Source: Actinomadura formosensis NBRC 14204 (GTDB taxonomy: Bacteria; Actinomycetota; Actinomycetes; Streptosporangiales; Streptosporangiaceae). From it: a DNA stretch of 64,000 nucleotides. The translations under genes and the position numbers were made by a program. The notes beneath the pieces were generated by a model. That model did no database searches. It was given only the letters and a program-made list of their open reading frames with translations, and had not been told where the DNA came from. Below, in pieces: positions 1 through 8,601 of this stretch (within the stretch, counting starts at the first letter, position 1; each line of letters starts with the position of its first letter). Location of the stretch: assembly GCF_001552155.1 (NCBI RefSeq), contig NZ_BCQQ01000011.1, positions 1 through 64,000 on the forward strand, given 5' to 3'.

Positions 1-3
1 GCC

Positions 4-116
4 CGTTGAAGGAGGGCGCTCCAGCGCCCGACGCCAAGGGCGACGCAAACAACACAGCGATCGCCGCTTTGCTCGTTGAAGGAGGGCCCCCCAGGGCCCG
101 ACGCCGAGAGCGAAGC
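4..116. repeat. Two copies of a palindromic intergenic repeat
   Basis: Two units starting CGTTGAAGGAGGGC lie 70 bases apart (about 4 and 74). Both contain a hairpin followed by CGACGCC. Unit 1 pairs gggcgct with agcgccc (14-20/23-29); unit 2 pairs gggccc with gggccc (84-89/94-99). The stem bases differ between copies but still pair, which suggests selection on the structure rather than the sequence. No gene was seen at 1-177. Confidence 0.6.
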
Positions 117-129
117 AATGAATACAGAA

Positions 130-152
130 GGGACGCCAGGTGGCGGCGTCCC
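130..152 (-). terminator. Possible terminator of the coiled-coil gene
   Basis: An inverted repeat with 8-bp arms gggacgcc/ggcgtccc and a 7-nt loop lies 26 bases past the stop of the minus-strand gene at 178-375. The downstream strand is only moderately T-rich, so intrinsic termination is uncertain. Confidence 0.4.
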
Positions 153-177
153 TAGCTTTCCGGAAATGAGGCGCCGA

Positions 178-375
178 TCAGGTCAGCGCCGGTTCACGGT
201 CCTTCACCGCCAGCGACATCACATCGTCGTCCGTCGCCGTCGCAAGCGCGTCGTTCTCTGCCTGAAGCCGTACGAGCTCGGCCTCCAGATCACGTACGCG
301 CTGCTGCAGGCGCCGCATCTCCGCGACCATCCGGGGGTCGGGACCGCCGACGTGGCCGAGTAGAGCCTTCGCCAT
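178..375 (-). CDS. Small coiled-coil protein, conserved hypothetical
   Basis: This is a 65-residue protein. After a short N-terminus with a GGPDPRM motif, residues about 18-50 form a heptad-rich helix (EMRRLQQRVRDLEAELVRL), which predicts a coiled coil. The C-terminus is acidic and then short and polar. GGAGG lies about 8 nt before the ATG, so the start is well supported. I recall similar small coiled-coil proteins in other actinomycetes, but no function is established that I can state. It stands alone between the repeats at 1-152 and the acylphosphatase gene. There is no signal peptide or membrane segment, so it is probably a cytoplasmic oligomerising protein. Confidence 0.75.
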   Translation of the reverse strand: MAKALLGHVGGPDPRMVAEMRRLQQRVRDLEAELVRLQAENDALATATDDDVMSLAVKDREPALT

Positions 376-553
376 GACTAAGGGTCCTCCACGCTGAGTA
401 ACCAGCAGGGATCGCGCACGAGAAACAGCTGAAGTCGGTGCGCGTATCGTCTAGAGTCGCACCGGCCGGTGTCCTGGTCAAGACGCACATCACAGGCCGG
501 TAACAACCTTCCTCTACTAGTTTAGCAGGTGAAACCCGAAACCCCCCAACCCG

Positions 554-844
554 TCAGCGCTCCACGAAGCCGGGGGCCTCGCCGCGCGGGGCGCTCCAGC
601 GCTCCGCCACGCCCGTGACCTTGCCCGGACGGCTCGGCGTGTCACCGCCCAGCAGGTCGAGAAGCTGCCGGCACCTGCCTCGGGGGCCCTCCGCGACGAC
701 CTCCACGCGTCCGTCGCTCAGGTTCGACGCGCTGCCGGCCAGGCCGAGCTCCAGTGCCCGTGACCGCACCCACCAGCGGAACCCGACGCCCTGGACGCGT
801 CCGCGCACCCAGGCGGTGAGCCGCACGATCTCCTCGTCGTCCAT
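554..844 (-). CDS. acyP: Acylphosphatase
   Basis: This 96-residue protein hydrolyses carboxyl-phosphate bonds such as acetyl- or carbamoyl-phosphate. The acylphosphatase signature is clear near the N-terminus ([14 protein letters not shown]), with the phosphate-binding loop and catalytic Arg, followed by a [14 protein letters not shown] segment that contains the catalytic Asn. The chosen ATG overlaps the mutM stop as TGATG, which indicates translational coupling. An open frame extends further upstream inside mutM but is only a shadow. The length is normal for the family, and the position next to mutM and rnc matches the order I know from Streptomyces. Confidence 0.93.
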   Translation of the reverse strand: MDDEEIVRLTAWVRGRVQGVGFRWWVRSRALELGLAGSASNLSDGRVEVVAEGPRGRCRQLLDLLGGDTPSRPGKVTGVAERWSAPRGEAPGFVER

Positions 845-1776
845 CACGTTCCGGAACCCTGGTGGCGGGCGCGCCTGGGGCGCGGCTGGCACACCGGGCA
901 ACTGTAGGACGAACGGTTCATGAACTCGTCGCGGCGGATCGGGGTGCCGCAGCGGCGGCACGGCTCGTCCCGCCGCCCGTAGGCGTCGAGGGAGCGTTCG
1001 AAGTAGCCGCTCTCGCCGTTCACGTTGACGTACAGGCTGTCGAAGGACGTGCCGCCGACCGCCAGGGCGGCCCCCATGACGTCCCGTGCGGCTTCCAGGA
1101 CGCGCGTGGCCTCCGCCCGCGTCATCGTGTCGGTCGGCCGCGCCCAGTGCAGCCTCGCCCGCCACAGCGCCTCGTCGGCGTAGATGTTGCCGACCCCGCT
1201 GATCAGTGACTGGTCGAGGAGCGCCCGTTTGATCCCGGTCCTGCGGCGGCGGAGCGCGCGGAAGAACGTCTCCGCGTCGAACGCGTCCTCCAGCGGGTCG
1301 GCGGCGATGTGCACGATCGGTTCCGGGACGAGCGCCTCCGCCGAGAAGGCGTCCGGGACGAGGTCGGTCACCATGAGATGGCCGAACGTCCGCTGGTCGA
1401 CGAAGCGGAGGTCGTGGCCGCCGTCGTCGAAGACGATCCGGACCCGCAGGTGCTTCTCGCGCTCCCGGTCCGGCTCGCCGACGAGCAGCTGCCCGCTCAT
1501 GCCCAGATGGGCCAGCATCGCCTCACCGGGGCCGCCGGAGCCGTTCCGCGGGGGCGGCCCCCCGGACTCCCCGTCCAGCGGGATCCACATGTACTTGCCG
1601 CGGCGGCGGGGGGTGAGCATGGTGCGGCCCTTGAGGCGGGCGGCGAAGTCGGCCGGGCCCGCCTCGTGGCGGCGCACCGAGCGGGGATGCAGCACCTCGG
1701 CGCAGGCGATCGTCCGGCCGGTCGTCCAGCGTTCCAGGCCGCGCCGGACGACCTCGACCTCGGGAAGCTCAGGCAC
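844..1776 (-). CDS. mutM: Formamidopyrimidine-DNA glycosylase (Fpg/MutM)
   Basis: A base-excision repair enzyme that removes 8-oxoguanine and formamidopyrimidines and nicks the abasic site. The 310-residue protein starts [14 protein letters not shown]; after Met removal the Pro is the Schiff-base nucleophile and the next Glu is catalytic. The H2TH helix-two-turn-helix region lies around residues 170-230 ([20 protein letters not shown]). A C-terminal zinc finger has four cysteines (CRRCG ... CPVC) at about residues 268-292. The length is slightly above average because of a Gly/Pro-rich insert near residue 75. It overlaps the rnc stop by 8 nt and is co-transcribed in an rnc-mutM-acyP block. Confidence 0.97.
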   Translation of the reverse strand: MPELPEVEVVRRGLERWTTGRTIACAEVLHPRSVRRHEAGPADFAARLKGRTMLTPRRRGKYMWIPLDGESGGPPPRNGSGGPGEAMLAHLGMSGQLLVGEPDREREKHLRVRIVFDDGGHDLRFVDQRTFGHLMVTDLVPDAFSAEALVPEPIVHIAADPLEDAFDAETFFRALRRRRTGIKRALLDQSLISGVGNIYADEALWRARLHWARPTDTMTRAEATRVLEAARDVMGAALAVGGTSFDSLYVNVNGESGYFERSLDAYGRRDEPCRRCGTPIRRDEFMNRSSYSCPVCQPRPRRARHQGSGT

Positions 1777-2548
1777 CGGCCTGGGCCGCCTGGCCCGCTT
1801 CCCGTGCGGCCTGCCCGCCCTGCGCCTCGGCCTCCCGCTGGACGACGATCGCGCGGATCTCGTTCCAGGCGGCCTCGGCGGCGTGCTGCTCGGCCTCCTT
1901 CTTGCTGCGGCCCTCGCCCGACCCGTAGGTCTTCCCGCCGACCCGCACCGAGGCGCGGAACGTCTTCTGGTGGTCGGGCCCGCTCTCGGCGACGTGGTAC
2001 TCGGGGACGCCGAGTTCCTCCACGGCGGTGAGCTCCTGCAGCGAGGTCTTCCAGTCGAGCCCCGCGCCGAGGCCGGCCGACCGGGCGATCAGCGCGTCGA
2101 AGAGCCGGTGCACGAGGGCGGACGCCTCCGCCAGCCCGCGGTCCAGGTACACGGCGCCGATCAGCGCCTCCAGGGTGTCGGCCAGGATGGACGCCTTGTC
2201 GCGGCCCCCGGTGCCCTCCTCGCCGCGGCCGAGCCGGATGTGGGCGCCGACGCCGAGGCCGCGGGCCACGCCCGCGAGGGCGCGCATGTTGACCACGGCG
2301 GCGCGCAGCTTCGCCAGCTGCCCCTCGGGCAGGTCGGGATGGCCCCGGAACAGGGTGTCGGTGACGACGAGGCCCAGCACCGAGTCGCCGAGGAACTCCA
2401 GGCGCTCGTTGGTGGGCAGGCCGCCGTTCTCGTAGGCGTACGAACGGTGCGTCAGTGCCCGTTCAAGCAGCTCGTCGTCCACTTGGACGCCGAGCGCCGC
2501 GGTCAGTTCCGCGCGCTCCGGCACGGGTTCGCTTCTCTTGGCGCTCAC
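1769..2548 (-). CDS. rnc: Ribonuclease III
   Basis: Double-strand-specific endoribonuclease that processes rRNA precursors and structured mRNAs. The signature [12 protein letters not shown] carries the metal-binding Glu/Asp, and a second acidic cluster ([13 protein letters not shown]) completes the RNase III domain (about residues 10-150). A double-stranded-RNA-binding domain follows (about 170-240, with the [13 protein letters not shown] helix). The frame is open for 29 more codons upstream, but the GTG at 2548 has GAGGAGG 6 nt before it and gives the usual length of 259 residues, so I place the start there. A low-complexity Gln/Ala tail ends the protein. In Streptomyces the orthologue (AbsB) influences antibiotic production; that is family knowledge only. 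Confidence 0.96.
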   Translation of the reverse strand: MSAKRSEPVPERAELTAALGVQVDDELLERALTHRSYAYENGGLPTNERLEFLGDSVLGLVVTDTLFRGHPDLPEGQLAKLRAAVVNMRALAGVARGLGVGAHIRLGRGEEGTGGRDKASILADTLEALIGAVYLDRGLAEASALVHRLFDALIARSAGLGAGLDWKTSLQELTAVEELGVPEYHVAESGPDHQKTFRASVRVGGKTYGSGEGRSKKEAEQHAAEAAWNEIRAIVVQREAEAQGGQAAREAGQAAQAGA

Positions 2549-2830
2549 GGGCCCTCCTCGCAGGCCGTGCACCGCGCATCGCGCGGTCGCTGGTGCGGCG
2601 CGCCGGCCGGAACGGCCGGGACGGCGGGGACGCACGGCGGGAGGGGTCCGCGAAGACGAGGTGCGCGCCGGTCTGCCGACCCGGCGTGCACCACGGCTCC
2701 GGGCGCGTTCTCCGCGCCGTTCACCACGCCGACGTCACGCGCCGGGTGGTCGGGGTGCGATGTCCGTCCCGCACCGTGGGGGGCGGGCCGCGCCGTTCGC
2801 GCGGATCCGCCCCCCAGGATGCGAGAAGGC

Positions 2831-3010
2831 TCAGGCCGACGGGGTGATGACCTGCCGCCGGTCGTAGGTTCCGCACGTCGCGCACGCGGTGTGCGGCAGC
2901 TTCTTGTCGCGGCACGCCGGGCACTCGACCAGGGTCGGCGCCGCGGTCTTCCACTGCGCACGCCGGTGCCGCGTGTTGCTGCGCGACTTCTTCCGCTTCG
3001 GGACGGCCAC
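2831..3010 (-). CDS. rpmF: 50S ribosomal protein L32
   Basis: A 59-residue ribosomal protein starting VAVPKRKKSRSNTRHRR, which is diagnostic for L32. Four cysteines (CPAC and CATC) form the zinc ribbon, so this is the zinc-containing form. The GTG start has AGGAGG 7 nt upstream. It follows the DUF177 gene by 1 nt, the conserved yceD-rpmF pairing. About 280 bases between its stop and the rnc start (2549-2830) are very GC-rich and hold no convincing gene. Confidence 0.96.
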   Translation of the reverse strand: MAVPKRKKSRSNTRHRRAQWKTAAPTLVECPACRDKKLPHTACATCGTYDRRQVITPSA

Positions 3011-3011
3011 G

Positions 3012-3656
3012 TCAGCCCTCCTGCCTTCCTTCTCGTCGGTCGGATCCCTGGGAGCCGGAACTCCCGTTCCCCCGGTCGGGGGAGGCCGGCGCCATGTCGC
3101 CGGCGAGGTCTCGCAGCGCCGCCCACCGTGGGTCGGCGGCGTCGTGGTGGTGCCCCGGCTCGACGTCCGCCAGCCGTGCACCGCAGTCCGGGCACAGGCC
3201 CGGGCAGTCGTCCCGGCACAGCGGGGACAGCGGCAGCGCGAGCACCACCGCGTCCCGCAGGACCGGTTCGAGGTCGATGAAGTCGCCCTCGAGGCGGAGC
3301 TCGTCGTCGTCGGCGTTCCCGCCCGAGCGGGTGTCGTCGTAGACGAACAGCTCCTGGAAGTCCGCCTCGAAGGTCGAGGCGATCGGGTCGAGGCAGCGGG
3401 AGCACTCCCCCTCCAGGGGAACCGTCGCCGTGCCGGTGACGAGCACCCCCTCCAGCACCGCTTCAAGCCGGAGGTCCAGCTCGATCGCGGCGCCCGTGGG
3501 GACGCCCACCATCCGGGCGCCGAAATCCTCCGGTGCCGGCACGGTCAGGTGCGCCTCCCGCGACGACCCGGCCTGCCTGCCCAGGGCTCGGGTGTCGAGC
3601 ACGAGAGGGGCGCTGGGGTCGAGGCGAGTCAGCGGATTCCTGCTTTCGTGAGGCAT
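3012..3656 (-). CDS. DUF177 (YceD-like) protein, 23S rRNA accumulation family
   Basis: About 214 residues. YceD/DUF177 proteins are linked to 23S rRNA or large-subunit maturation and nearly always sit directly before rpmF, as here. Visible landmarks are the N-terminal PLVLDTRALGRQAGS, a CSRCLDPI zinc-ligand-like pair and, later, CRDDCPGLCPDCG, which is the typical DUF177 motif. The C-terminus (PASPDRGNGSSGSQG) is low complexity. The reading frame is open far upstream through coaD; the ATG at 3656 gives a family-like N-terminus but only a weak ribosome site, so the start is the least certain part. Confidence 0.88.
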   Translation of the reverse strand: MPHESRNPLTRLDPSAPLVLDTRALGRQAGSSREAHLTVPAPEDFGARMVGVPTGAAIELDLRLEAVLEGVLVTGTATVPLEGECSRCLDPIASTFEADFQELFVYDDTRSGGNADDDELRLEGDFIDLEPVLRDAVVLALPLSPLCRDDCPGLCPDCGARLADVEPGHHHDAADPRWAALRDLAGDMAPASPDRGNGSSGSQGSDRREGRQEG

Positions 3657-3748
3657 GGTGAACGGCGGCCGCCTGTGATGGCCGATGTCCCAGGGTACCG
3701 AACCAGGGGCGATGACCCAACTCGCGGCCCGTGCGCCGGGCCCCGGGG

Positions 3749-4231
3749 TCAGTTCCCCCGCTGGAGCCGCTCCACCAGCCGCTCGTGGACGCTGTCGGGG
3801 ACGAGCCCGGAGATGTCCCCCCCGAACTTCACGACCTCCTTCATCAGGCTCGACGACAGGAACGCGTACTCGGGGTTCGTCGCCATGAACAGGGTCTCGA
3901 CCCCGGCGATCCGGTGGTTCATCTGCGCCATCTGCAACTCGTACTCGTAGTCGCTGACGGCCCGCAGCCCCCGGACGATCACCGGGATGTCCTGCTCCCT
4001 GCAGTAGTCGACGGTGAGCCCGTAGAAGGTGTCCACCGTGACGTTGCCGTACTCCCGGGTGACCTCGGTGATCATGTCGGCCCGCTCGTCCACGGTGAAC
4101 AGGCTCTTCTTGTTCTTGTTGATCAGCACGGCGACGACCACCTCGTCGTAGAGGCGGGAGGCGCGGCTGATGATGTCGAGATGACCGTTGGTGACGGGGT
4201 CGAACGATCCCGGACAGACGACACGGCGCAC
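3749..4231 (-). CDS. coaD: Phosphopantetheine adenylyltransferase
   Basis: Catalyses the penultimate step of coenzyme A synthesis, transferring AMP from ATP to 4'-phosphopantetheine. The N-terminus VRRVVCPGSFDPVTNGHLD contains the nucleotidyltransferase motif (T/H)xGH, and the C-terminal ISSS-like segment appears as FLSSSLMKEV. I chose the GTG at 4231: it gives the family N-terminus exactly, has AAGGGG upstream, and yields 160 residues. Upstream in-frame codons encode unrelated sequence. It is separated from the downstream DUF177 gene by 92 nt. Confidence 0.96.
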   Translation of the reverse strand: MRRVVCPGSFDPVTNGHLDIISRASRLYDEVVVAVLINKNKKSLFTVDERADMITEVTREYGNVTVDTFYGLTVDYCREQDIPVIVRGLRAVSDYEYELQMAQMNHRIAGVETLFMATNPEYAFLSSSLMKEVVKFGGDISGLVPDSVHERLVERLQRGN

Positions 4232-4334
4232 GATGTGAACCCCTTCGGTCCCGGTTTCTGACCTGCGGCGTGAAAGTACCAAATCGCATTCGGCTCGCTT
4301 TCACCCGGGCTCATCGCGGGGCCGCGCCGCCCGC

Positions 4335-5786
4335 TCAGCCGCCCAGCGCGTCGATGATCTTCGCGGCGATCGGGCCTGACTCGATGCCGTAGCCGGGCGC
4401 CTCGGTCACCACCGCGACCGCGTACCCGGGGTTCTCGGGCGGGCCGAAGCCGATGAACCAGCGGTCGTTGTAGGCGGCGCCCTCGACGTCGGCGGTCCCG
4501 GTCTTGCCGCCGAGGACGGAGGTCCCCTTCAGCGACTTGCCCGTCCCCCGCTCGACGACGGCCTTCATCAGGTCCCGCATCTGCTTCGCCTGGCCGGACG
4601 TCAGCGCCCGCGACATCCGCCTGGGCGAGATCGTGTCCACGGTGGAGCCGTCCGAGGCGCGTACCTTGGCGACGAGGTGCGGCCGCATCACCACTCCGTC
4701 GTTGAGGACGCCGGCGGCGACCATGGCCATCTGCAGCGGCGAGGCGACCGTGCTGCCCTGCCCGATCGCGCCGAGCGCGCTGAGCGCGGGCTGGTCGGTC
4801 TCCGGGAACGAACTGGGGGCGCTCTTCAGGCCGTTCGCGTACTCGATCCGGTCGCCGAACCCGAACCCCGCCGCCTCCCGGTGGACGGCGTCGTTACCGG
4901 GCTCCTCCGCCCCCATGTACGCGAACGTGGTGTTGCACGACTGGGCGTACGCCTCGATCAGCGGGATCCGGTTCAGGTCGCAGGAGCCGCCGATGTCGCC
5001 CGCGTCGTTGTTGATCGCCTGGCCGGCGCCCGGCGGCCGGTAGCCGCGTCCGGCCCTGACCCGGGTGTCCGCGCTCGCGCCCGCCTCCAGCGCCGACGCG
5101 GCGACCACGGTCTTGAACGTGGAGCCGGGCGGGAACAGTTCCCCCGTCGCCTTGTTGAGCAGCGGCTTGAGCTTCTGGCCGCTCAGCCGGTTGAAGGCGT
5201 TCACGGCCTTCTCCCGGTCGAGCGTCGACACGTCGTTCGGGTCGTAGGACGGCGTGGACGCCATCACCCGGACCGCGCCGGTGCCCGCGTCCAGGACCAC
5301 CGCCGCCGCGCGCCGCGCGCCGCTCGACGCCAGCGCGTCGTAGGCGGCGCGCTGCGCCTTCACGTCCACGGTGGCCTCGACGGTCCCGCCGGGGACGTGC
5401 TCGCCGATGAGCTTGTCGACGAAGTTCGACGTGGCGAGACGGGCGTCGGAGCCGTCCAGGAAGTGGTTCTCGGCCTGCTCCAGCCCGGTCTGGGCGAACA
5501 CGGAGAAGTAGCCGGTGATCGGCGCGAAGACCGGACCGTCCTTGTAGCGGCGCTGGTAGCGGTGGTCGGCGCGCTCCTCCGACCAGGCGAGCCGTTCCCC
5601 GTCCGCCACGATGGGGCCGCGGTCGACCTTGAAGCGGTCCTCGAACTGGCGGGCGTTGAGCGAGTCGTCGCGCAGGTTCTGCGCATCGAAGCCCTGCACA
5701 TAGGTGATGTTCGCCATCAGCGCGATCACCATCACCAGGGTGACGACCCAGGTGCGGCCCACCGCGCGGTCGATCCCCGGCTTCAT
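4335..5786 (-). CDS. pbpA: Class B penicillin-binding protein (PbpA-like transpeptidase)
   Basis: A 483-residue peptidoglycan transpeptidase anchored by one N-terminal membrane helix (about residues 13-31, TWVVTLVMVIALMANITYV). The N-terminal non-catalytic domain covers about 35-150. The transpeptidase domain has STFK (222-225) with the catalytic Ser, SCN (283-285) and KTG (428-430). It is of the short actinobacterial PbpA type, which cross-links the cell wall during growth or septation outside the cytoplasmic membrane. It lies between coaD and rsmD, genes that I remember as adjacent in Streptomyces, so this looks like an insertion into a conserved block. Spacing to rsmD is 29 nt. Confidence 0.93.
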   Translation of the reverse strand: MKPGIDRAVGRTWVVTLVMVIALMANITYVQGFDAQNLRDDSLNARQFEDRFKVDRGPIVADGERLAWSEERADHRYQRRYKDGPVFAPITGYFSVFAQTGLEQAENHFLDGSDARLATSNFVDKLIGEHVPGGTVEATVDVKAQRAAYDALASSGARRAAAVVLDAGTGAVRVMASTPSYDPNDVSTLDREKAVNAFNRLSGQKLKPLLNKATGELFPPGSTFKTVVAASALEAGASADTRVRAGRGYRPPGAGQAINNDAGDIGGSCDLNRIPLIEAYAQSCNTTFAYMGAEEPGNDAVHREAAGFGFGDRIEYANGLKSAPSSFPETDQPALSALGAIGQGSTVASPLQMAMVAAGVLNDGVVMRPHLVAKVRASDGSTVDTISPRRMSRALTSGQAKQMRDLMKAVVERGTGKSLKGTSVLGGKTGTADVEGAAYNDRWFIGFGPPENPGYAVAVVTEAPGYGIESGPIAAKIIDALGG

Positions 5787-5815
5787 GGCATGCCTTTACC
5801 CGCGCTTCCCTCGCC

Positions 5816-6382
5816 TCAACGGCCTTCCGCGCGGCCGTACCAGAAAATCGCCTCGCCGTAACGCCGGTCGCGCTCCGCCTCGTAGCCGTCCGGCCACCGC
5901 AGCGCGGGCCCGCGCGCGGCGCGCTCCACGACGATCAGCGCGCCCGGGGCGGCCCAGCCGTGGTCGCGCAGGTTCTCCAGCAGGACGGTGACGGAACCGT
6001 CCGCCAGCGCGTACGGCGGGTCGGCGAAGATCAGGTCGTAGGGCTCGCCGGGCTCCCTCCGGACGAGCCGCTCCACCTTGTCCGGGCAGGGGACGGCACC
6101 GGGCAGCCCGAGCGCGTCGATGTTCTGCCGGATGACCCTCATCGCCCGCGGATGCGACTCGACGAGCAGCGCGTGCGCGGCGCCCCGGGAGAGCGCTTCG
6201 AGCCCGACCGCGCCCGACCCGGCGTACAGGTCCGCGACGCGCAGCCCGTCCAGGGGGCCGAGCAGGGCGAGGACGGTGGAGAACAGGCCCTCCCTGGCGC
6301 GGTCGCTCGTCGGCCTCGTGTCCCGTCCCGGCGGGACGGCGAGCCGCCGCCCGCCGGCGCGGCCCGCGATGACCCGCGTCAT
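5816..6382 (-). CDS. rsmD: 16S rRNA (guanine966-N2)-methyltransferase RsmD
   Basis: A SAM-dependent methyltransferase acting on 16S rRNA G966 during 30S assembly. The N-terminus MTRVIAGRAGGRRLAVPPG and RPTSDRAREGLFS are typical of the family. SAM-binding motif I is DLYAGSGAVGLEALSRGA, and the catalytic DPPY motif is present (FADPPYALA). The length of 188 residues is normal. The ATG overlaps the recG stop by 4 nt (ATGA), so it is translationally coupled to recG. Confidence 0.96.
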   Translation of the reverse strand: MTRVIAGRAGGRRLAVPPGRDTRPTSDRAREGLFSTVLALLGPLDGLRVADLYAGSGAVGLEALSRGAAHALLVESHPRAMRVIRQNIDALGLPGAVPCPDKVERLVRREPGEPYDLIFADPPYALADGSVTVLLENLRDHGWAAPGALIVVERAARGPALRWPDGYEAERDRRYGEAIFWYGRAEGR

Positions 6383-8568
6383 GCCTTCTCCAGGAAGTCG
6401 GCGCGTTCCTCGTCCAGGAGGGAGGCCAGCACGGTCGCCAGGCCGGGGTGACCGGACAGGTCGGGGTCGCTCTCCACGAGCGCCGTCGCCTCCTCGCGGG
6501 CGTCGCGGATCACGTCCTCGTCCCGCTGGAGGGTGAGCAGCCGCAGGCTGGAGGCGCGGCCGGCCTGCGCGGCGCCCAGCACGTCGCCCTCGCGGCGCTG
6601 CTCCAGGTCGAGCCTCGACAGCTTGAACCCGTCGGTGGTGGACGCGACGGCGGCGAGCCGCTCCCGCGCCTTGCCGCCGGGTTCGGCGTCGGTCACCAGG
6701 AGGCAGAGGCCGGGCAGCGAGCCGCGGCCGACCCGGCCGCGCAGCTGGTGGAGCTGGGAGACGCCGAACCGGTCGGCGTCCATGATGACCATGACGGTGG
6801 CGTTGGGGACGTCCACACCGACCTCGATGACCGTGGTGGCGAGCAGGACGTCCAGTTCCCGTCCGGTGAAGCGGCGCATCACCGCGTCCTTCTCGTCGGG
6901 ATGGAGCTTGCCGTGCAGGACGCCGATGCGCAGGCCGGCAAGGAGTTCTTCCAGTTTCGGCAGCATCTCCATGATGCCGAGCGGCGACCGGCGCTCTCCT
7001 TCCTCGGCGGCCACGGCGTCGCCTTCGTCACCCTCCTGTTCCCCGATGCGCGGGCAGACGATGTAGATCTGCCGTCCCTTCGCGGCCTCCTCCTTGATGC
7101 GCTCCCAGGTGCGGGCGAGAAACGCGGGTTTCTCCGGCGGCACCACGTGGGTCTGGATCTGCGAGCGTCCCGCTGGGAGCTGCCCGAGCACCGAGGTCTC
7201 CAGGTCGCCGAACACCGTCATCGCGACCGTGCGCGGGATCGGCGTCGCCGTCATGACCAGGACGTGTGGACGCCCGCCGCCGACCTTCTCGCGGAGCGCG
7301 TCCCGCTGCTCGACGCCGAAGCGGTGCTGCTCGTCCACGACGACGAGCCCGAGGTCGGCGAACTGGACGCTCTCCTGCAGCAGCGCGTGGGTGCCGACGA
7401 CGATCCCGGCCGCGCCGGACGCGGCGTCCAGCAGCGCCTCCTTGCGCGCCTTGGCGGCCAGCGACCCGGTCAGCAGCGCGACGCGGGTCGCGTGCTCCGC
7501 GCCGCCGAGCCGCCCCGCCTGCGCCAGGTCACCGAGCATCCCGGTGATGGACCGGTAGTGCTGCTGCGCGAGGACCTCGGTGGGCGCCAGCAGCGCCGCC
7601 TGCCCGCCGCCGTCCACGACCTGCAACATCGCCCGCAACGCGACCACCGTCTTGCCCGCGCCCACGTCGCCTTGGAGGAGGCGGTGCATGGGGTGTTCCC
7701 CGGCCAGGTCGGCGGCTATCTCGTCGCCGACCTCACGCTGGCCCTTGGTGAGTTCGAAAGGCAGGCGCGTGTCGAACTCCGCCTGGATGCCGCCGAAGAC
7801 GGGCGGGCGCGGCTTGGCGGGGAGGGCGGCGGCGGCGAGCCGGCGCTGGGCCAGGGCGATCTGGACGACGAACGCCTCGTCCCATTTGAGGCGCTTGCGG
7901 GCGCGGCTCAGTTCGTCCCAGCTCTTGGGGCGGTGGATGCCCTCGTACGCCTCCCGCAGGCCGGTCAGTCCGCGGCGCCCGAGCAGGGCCTCGGGCATCG
8001 GGTCGGCGTGCAGGTCCAGGTGCGCCAGGACGGTCTCGACGGACCTGCCGATCGTCTCGATGGGCAGCGTCTTCGTGGACGGGTAGATCGGGATGATCTC
8101 GTCCGCCCACTCCTGCGCCGCCTGCTCCGCGCTCCGCTCGTGGACGACCTTGTACTGCGGATGGGTGAGCTGCCGGACGGCGTTCCCGCCGCGCGGCCGG
8201 TAGGTGCTGATCTTCCCGGCGAACAGGCCGCGGGTGCCGGGCGACAGTTCCTTTTCGGCCGTGTAGGAGCCTTTACGGCCGAAGAAGCTCAGCCTGAGCT
8301 GACCGGTGCCGTCGGTGACGGTGATCTCCAGGACGTAGCCGGGGTTGCGGGTGAGGCTGCGCCCCTGGACCTTGACGACCTCCGCCATGACCGTGACGTG
8401 CTCGCCGTCCTCCAGGCCGCTCAGCGAGGTCAGCTCGCCGCGGTGGGCGTAACGGCGCGGGTAGTGGTGGAGCAGGTCGCCGACCGTGTGCAGGTCGAGT
8501 CCCTTCTCCAGCGCCTTGGCCGTCTTGTCGCCGAGGACCTTGCGCAACGGCTCGTCGAGATTCGCCAC
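6379..8568 (-). CDS. recG: ATP-dependent DNA helicase RecG
   Basis: A branch-migrating helicase that rescues stalled forks and processes Holliday junctions. The 729-residue protein has an N-terminal OB-fold wedge domain (about 1-170), Walker A within LLQGDVGAGKTVVAL, the DEQH box in VVVDEQHRFGVEQR and helicase motif VI (QLRGRVGRG). A small acidic insertion (EQEGDEGDAVAAEEGE) lies between the helicase lobes. The start is GTG with no strong Shine-Dalgarno. Gene order (DAK2-recG-rsmD) and 4-nt overlap suggest one transcript. Confidence 0.97.
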   Translation of the reverse strand: MANLDEPLRKVLGDKTAKALEKGLDLHTVGDLLHHYPRRYAHRGELTSLSGLEDGEHVTVMAEVVKVQGRSLTRNPGYVLEITVTDGTGQLRLSFFGRKGSYTAEKELSPGTRGLFAGKISTYRPRGGNAVRQLTHPQYKVVHERSAEQAAQEWADEIIPIYPSTKTLPIETIGRSVETVLAHLDLHADPMPEALLGRRGLTGLREAYEGIHRPKSWDELSRARKRLKWDEAFVVQIALAQRRLAAAALPAKPRPPVFGGIQAEFDTRLPFELTKGQREVGDEIAADLAGEHPMHRLLQGDVGAGKTVVALRAMLQVVDGGGQAALLAPTEVLAQQHYRSITGMLGDLAQAGRLGGAEHATRVALLTGSLAAKARKEALLDAASGAAGIVVGTHALLQESVQFADLGLVVVDEQHRFGVEQRDALREKVGGGRPHVLVMTATPIPRTVAMTVFGDLETSVLGQLPAGRSQIQTHVVPPEKPAFLARTWERIKEEAAKGRQIYIVCPRIGEQEGDEGDAVAAEEGERRSPLGIMEMLPKLEELLAGLRIGVLHGKLHPDEKDAVMRRFTGRELDVLLATTVIEVGVDVPNATVMVIMDADRFGVSQLHQLRGRVGRGSLPGLCLLVTDAEPGGKARERLAAVASTTDGFKLSRLDLEQRREGDVLGAAQAGRASSLRLLTLQRDEDVIRDAREEATALVESDPDLSGHPGLATVLASLLDEERADFLEKA

Positions 8569-8601
8569 GCAGTCTTTTCTAGCCCATGGGCACGACGGGA
8601 T

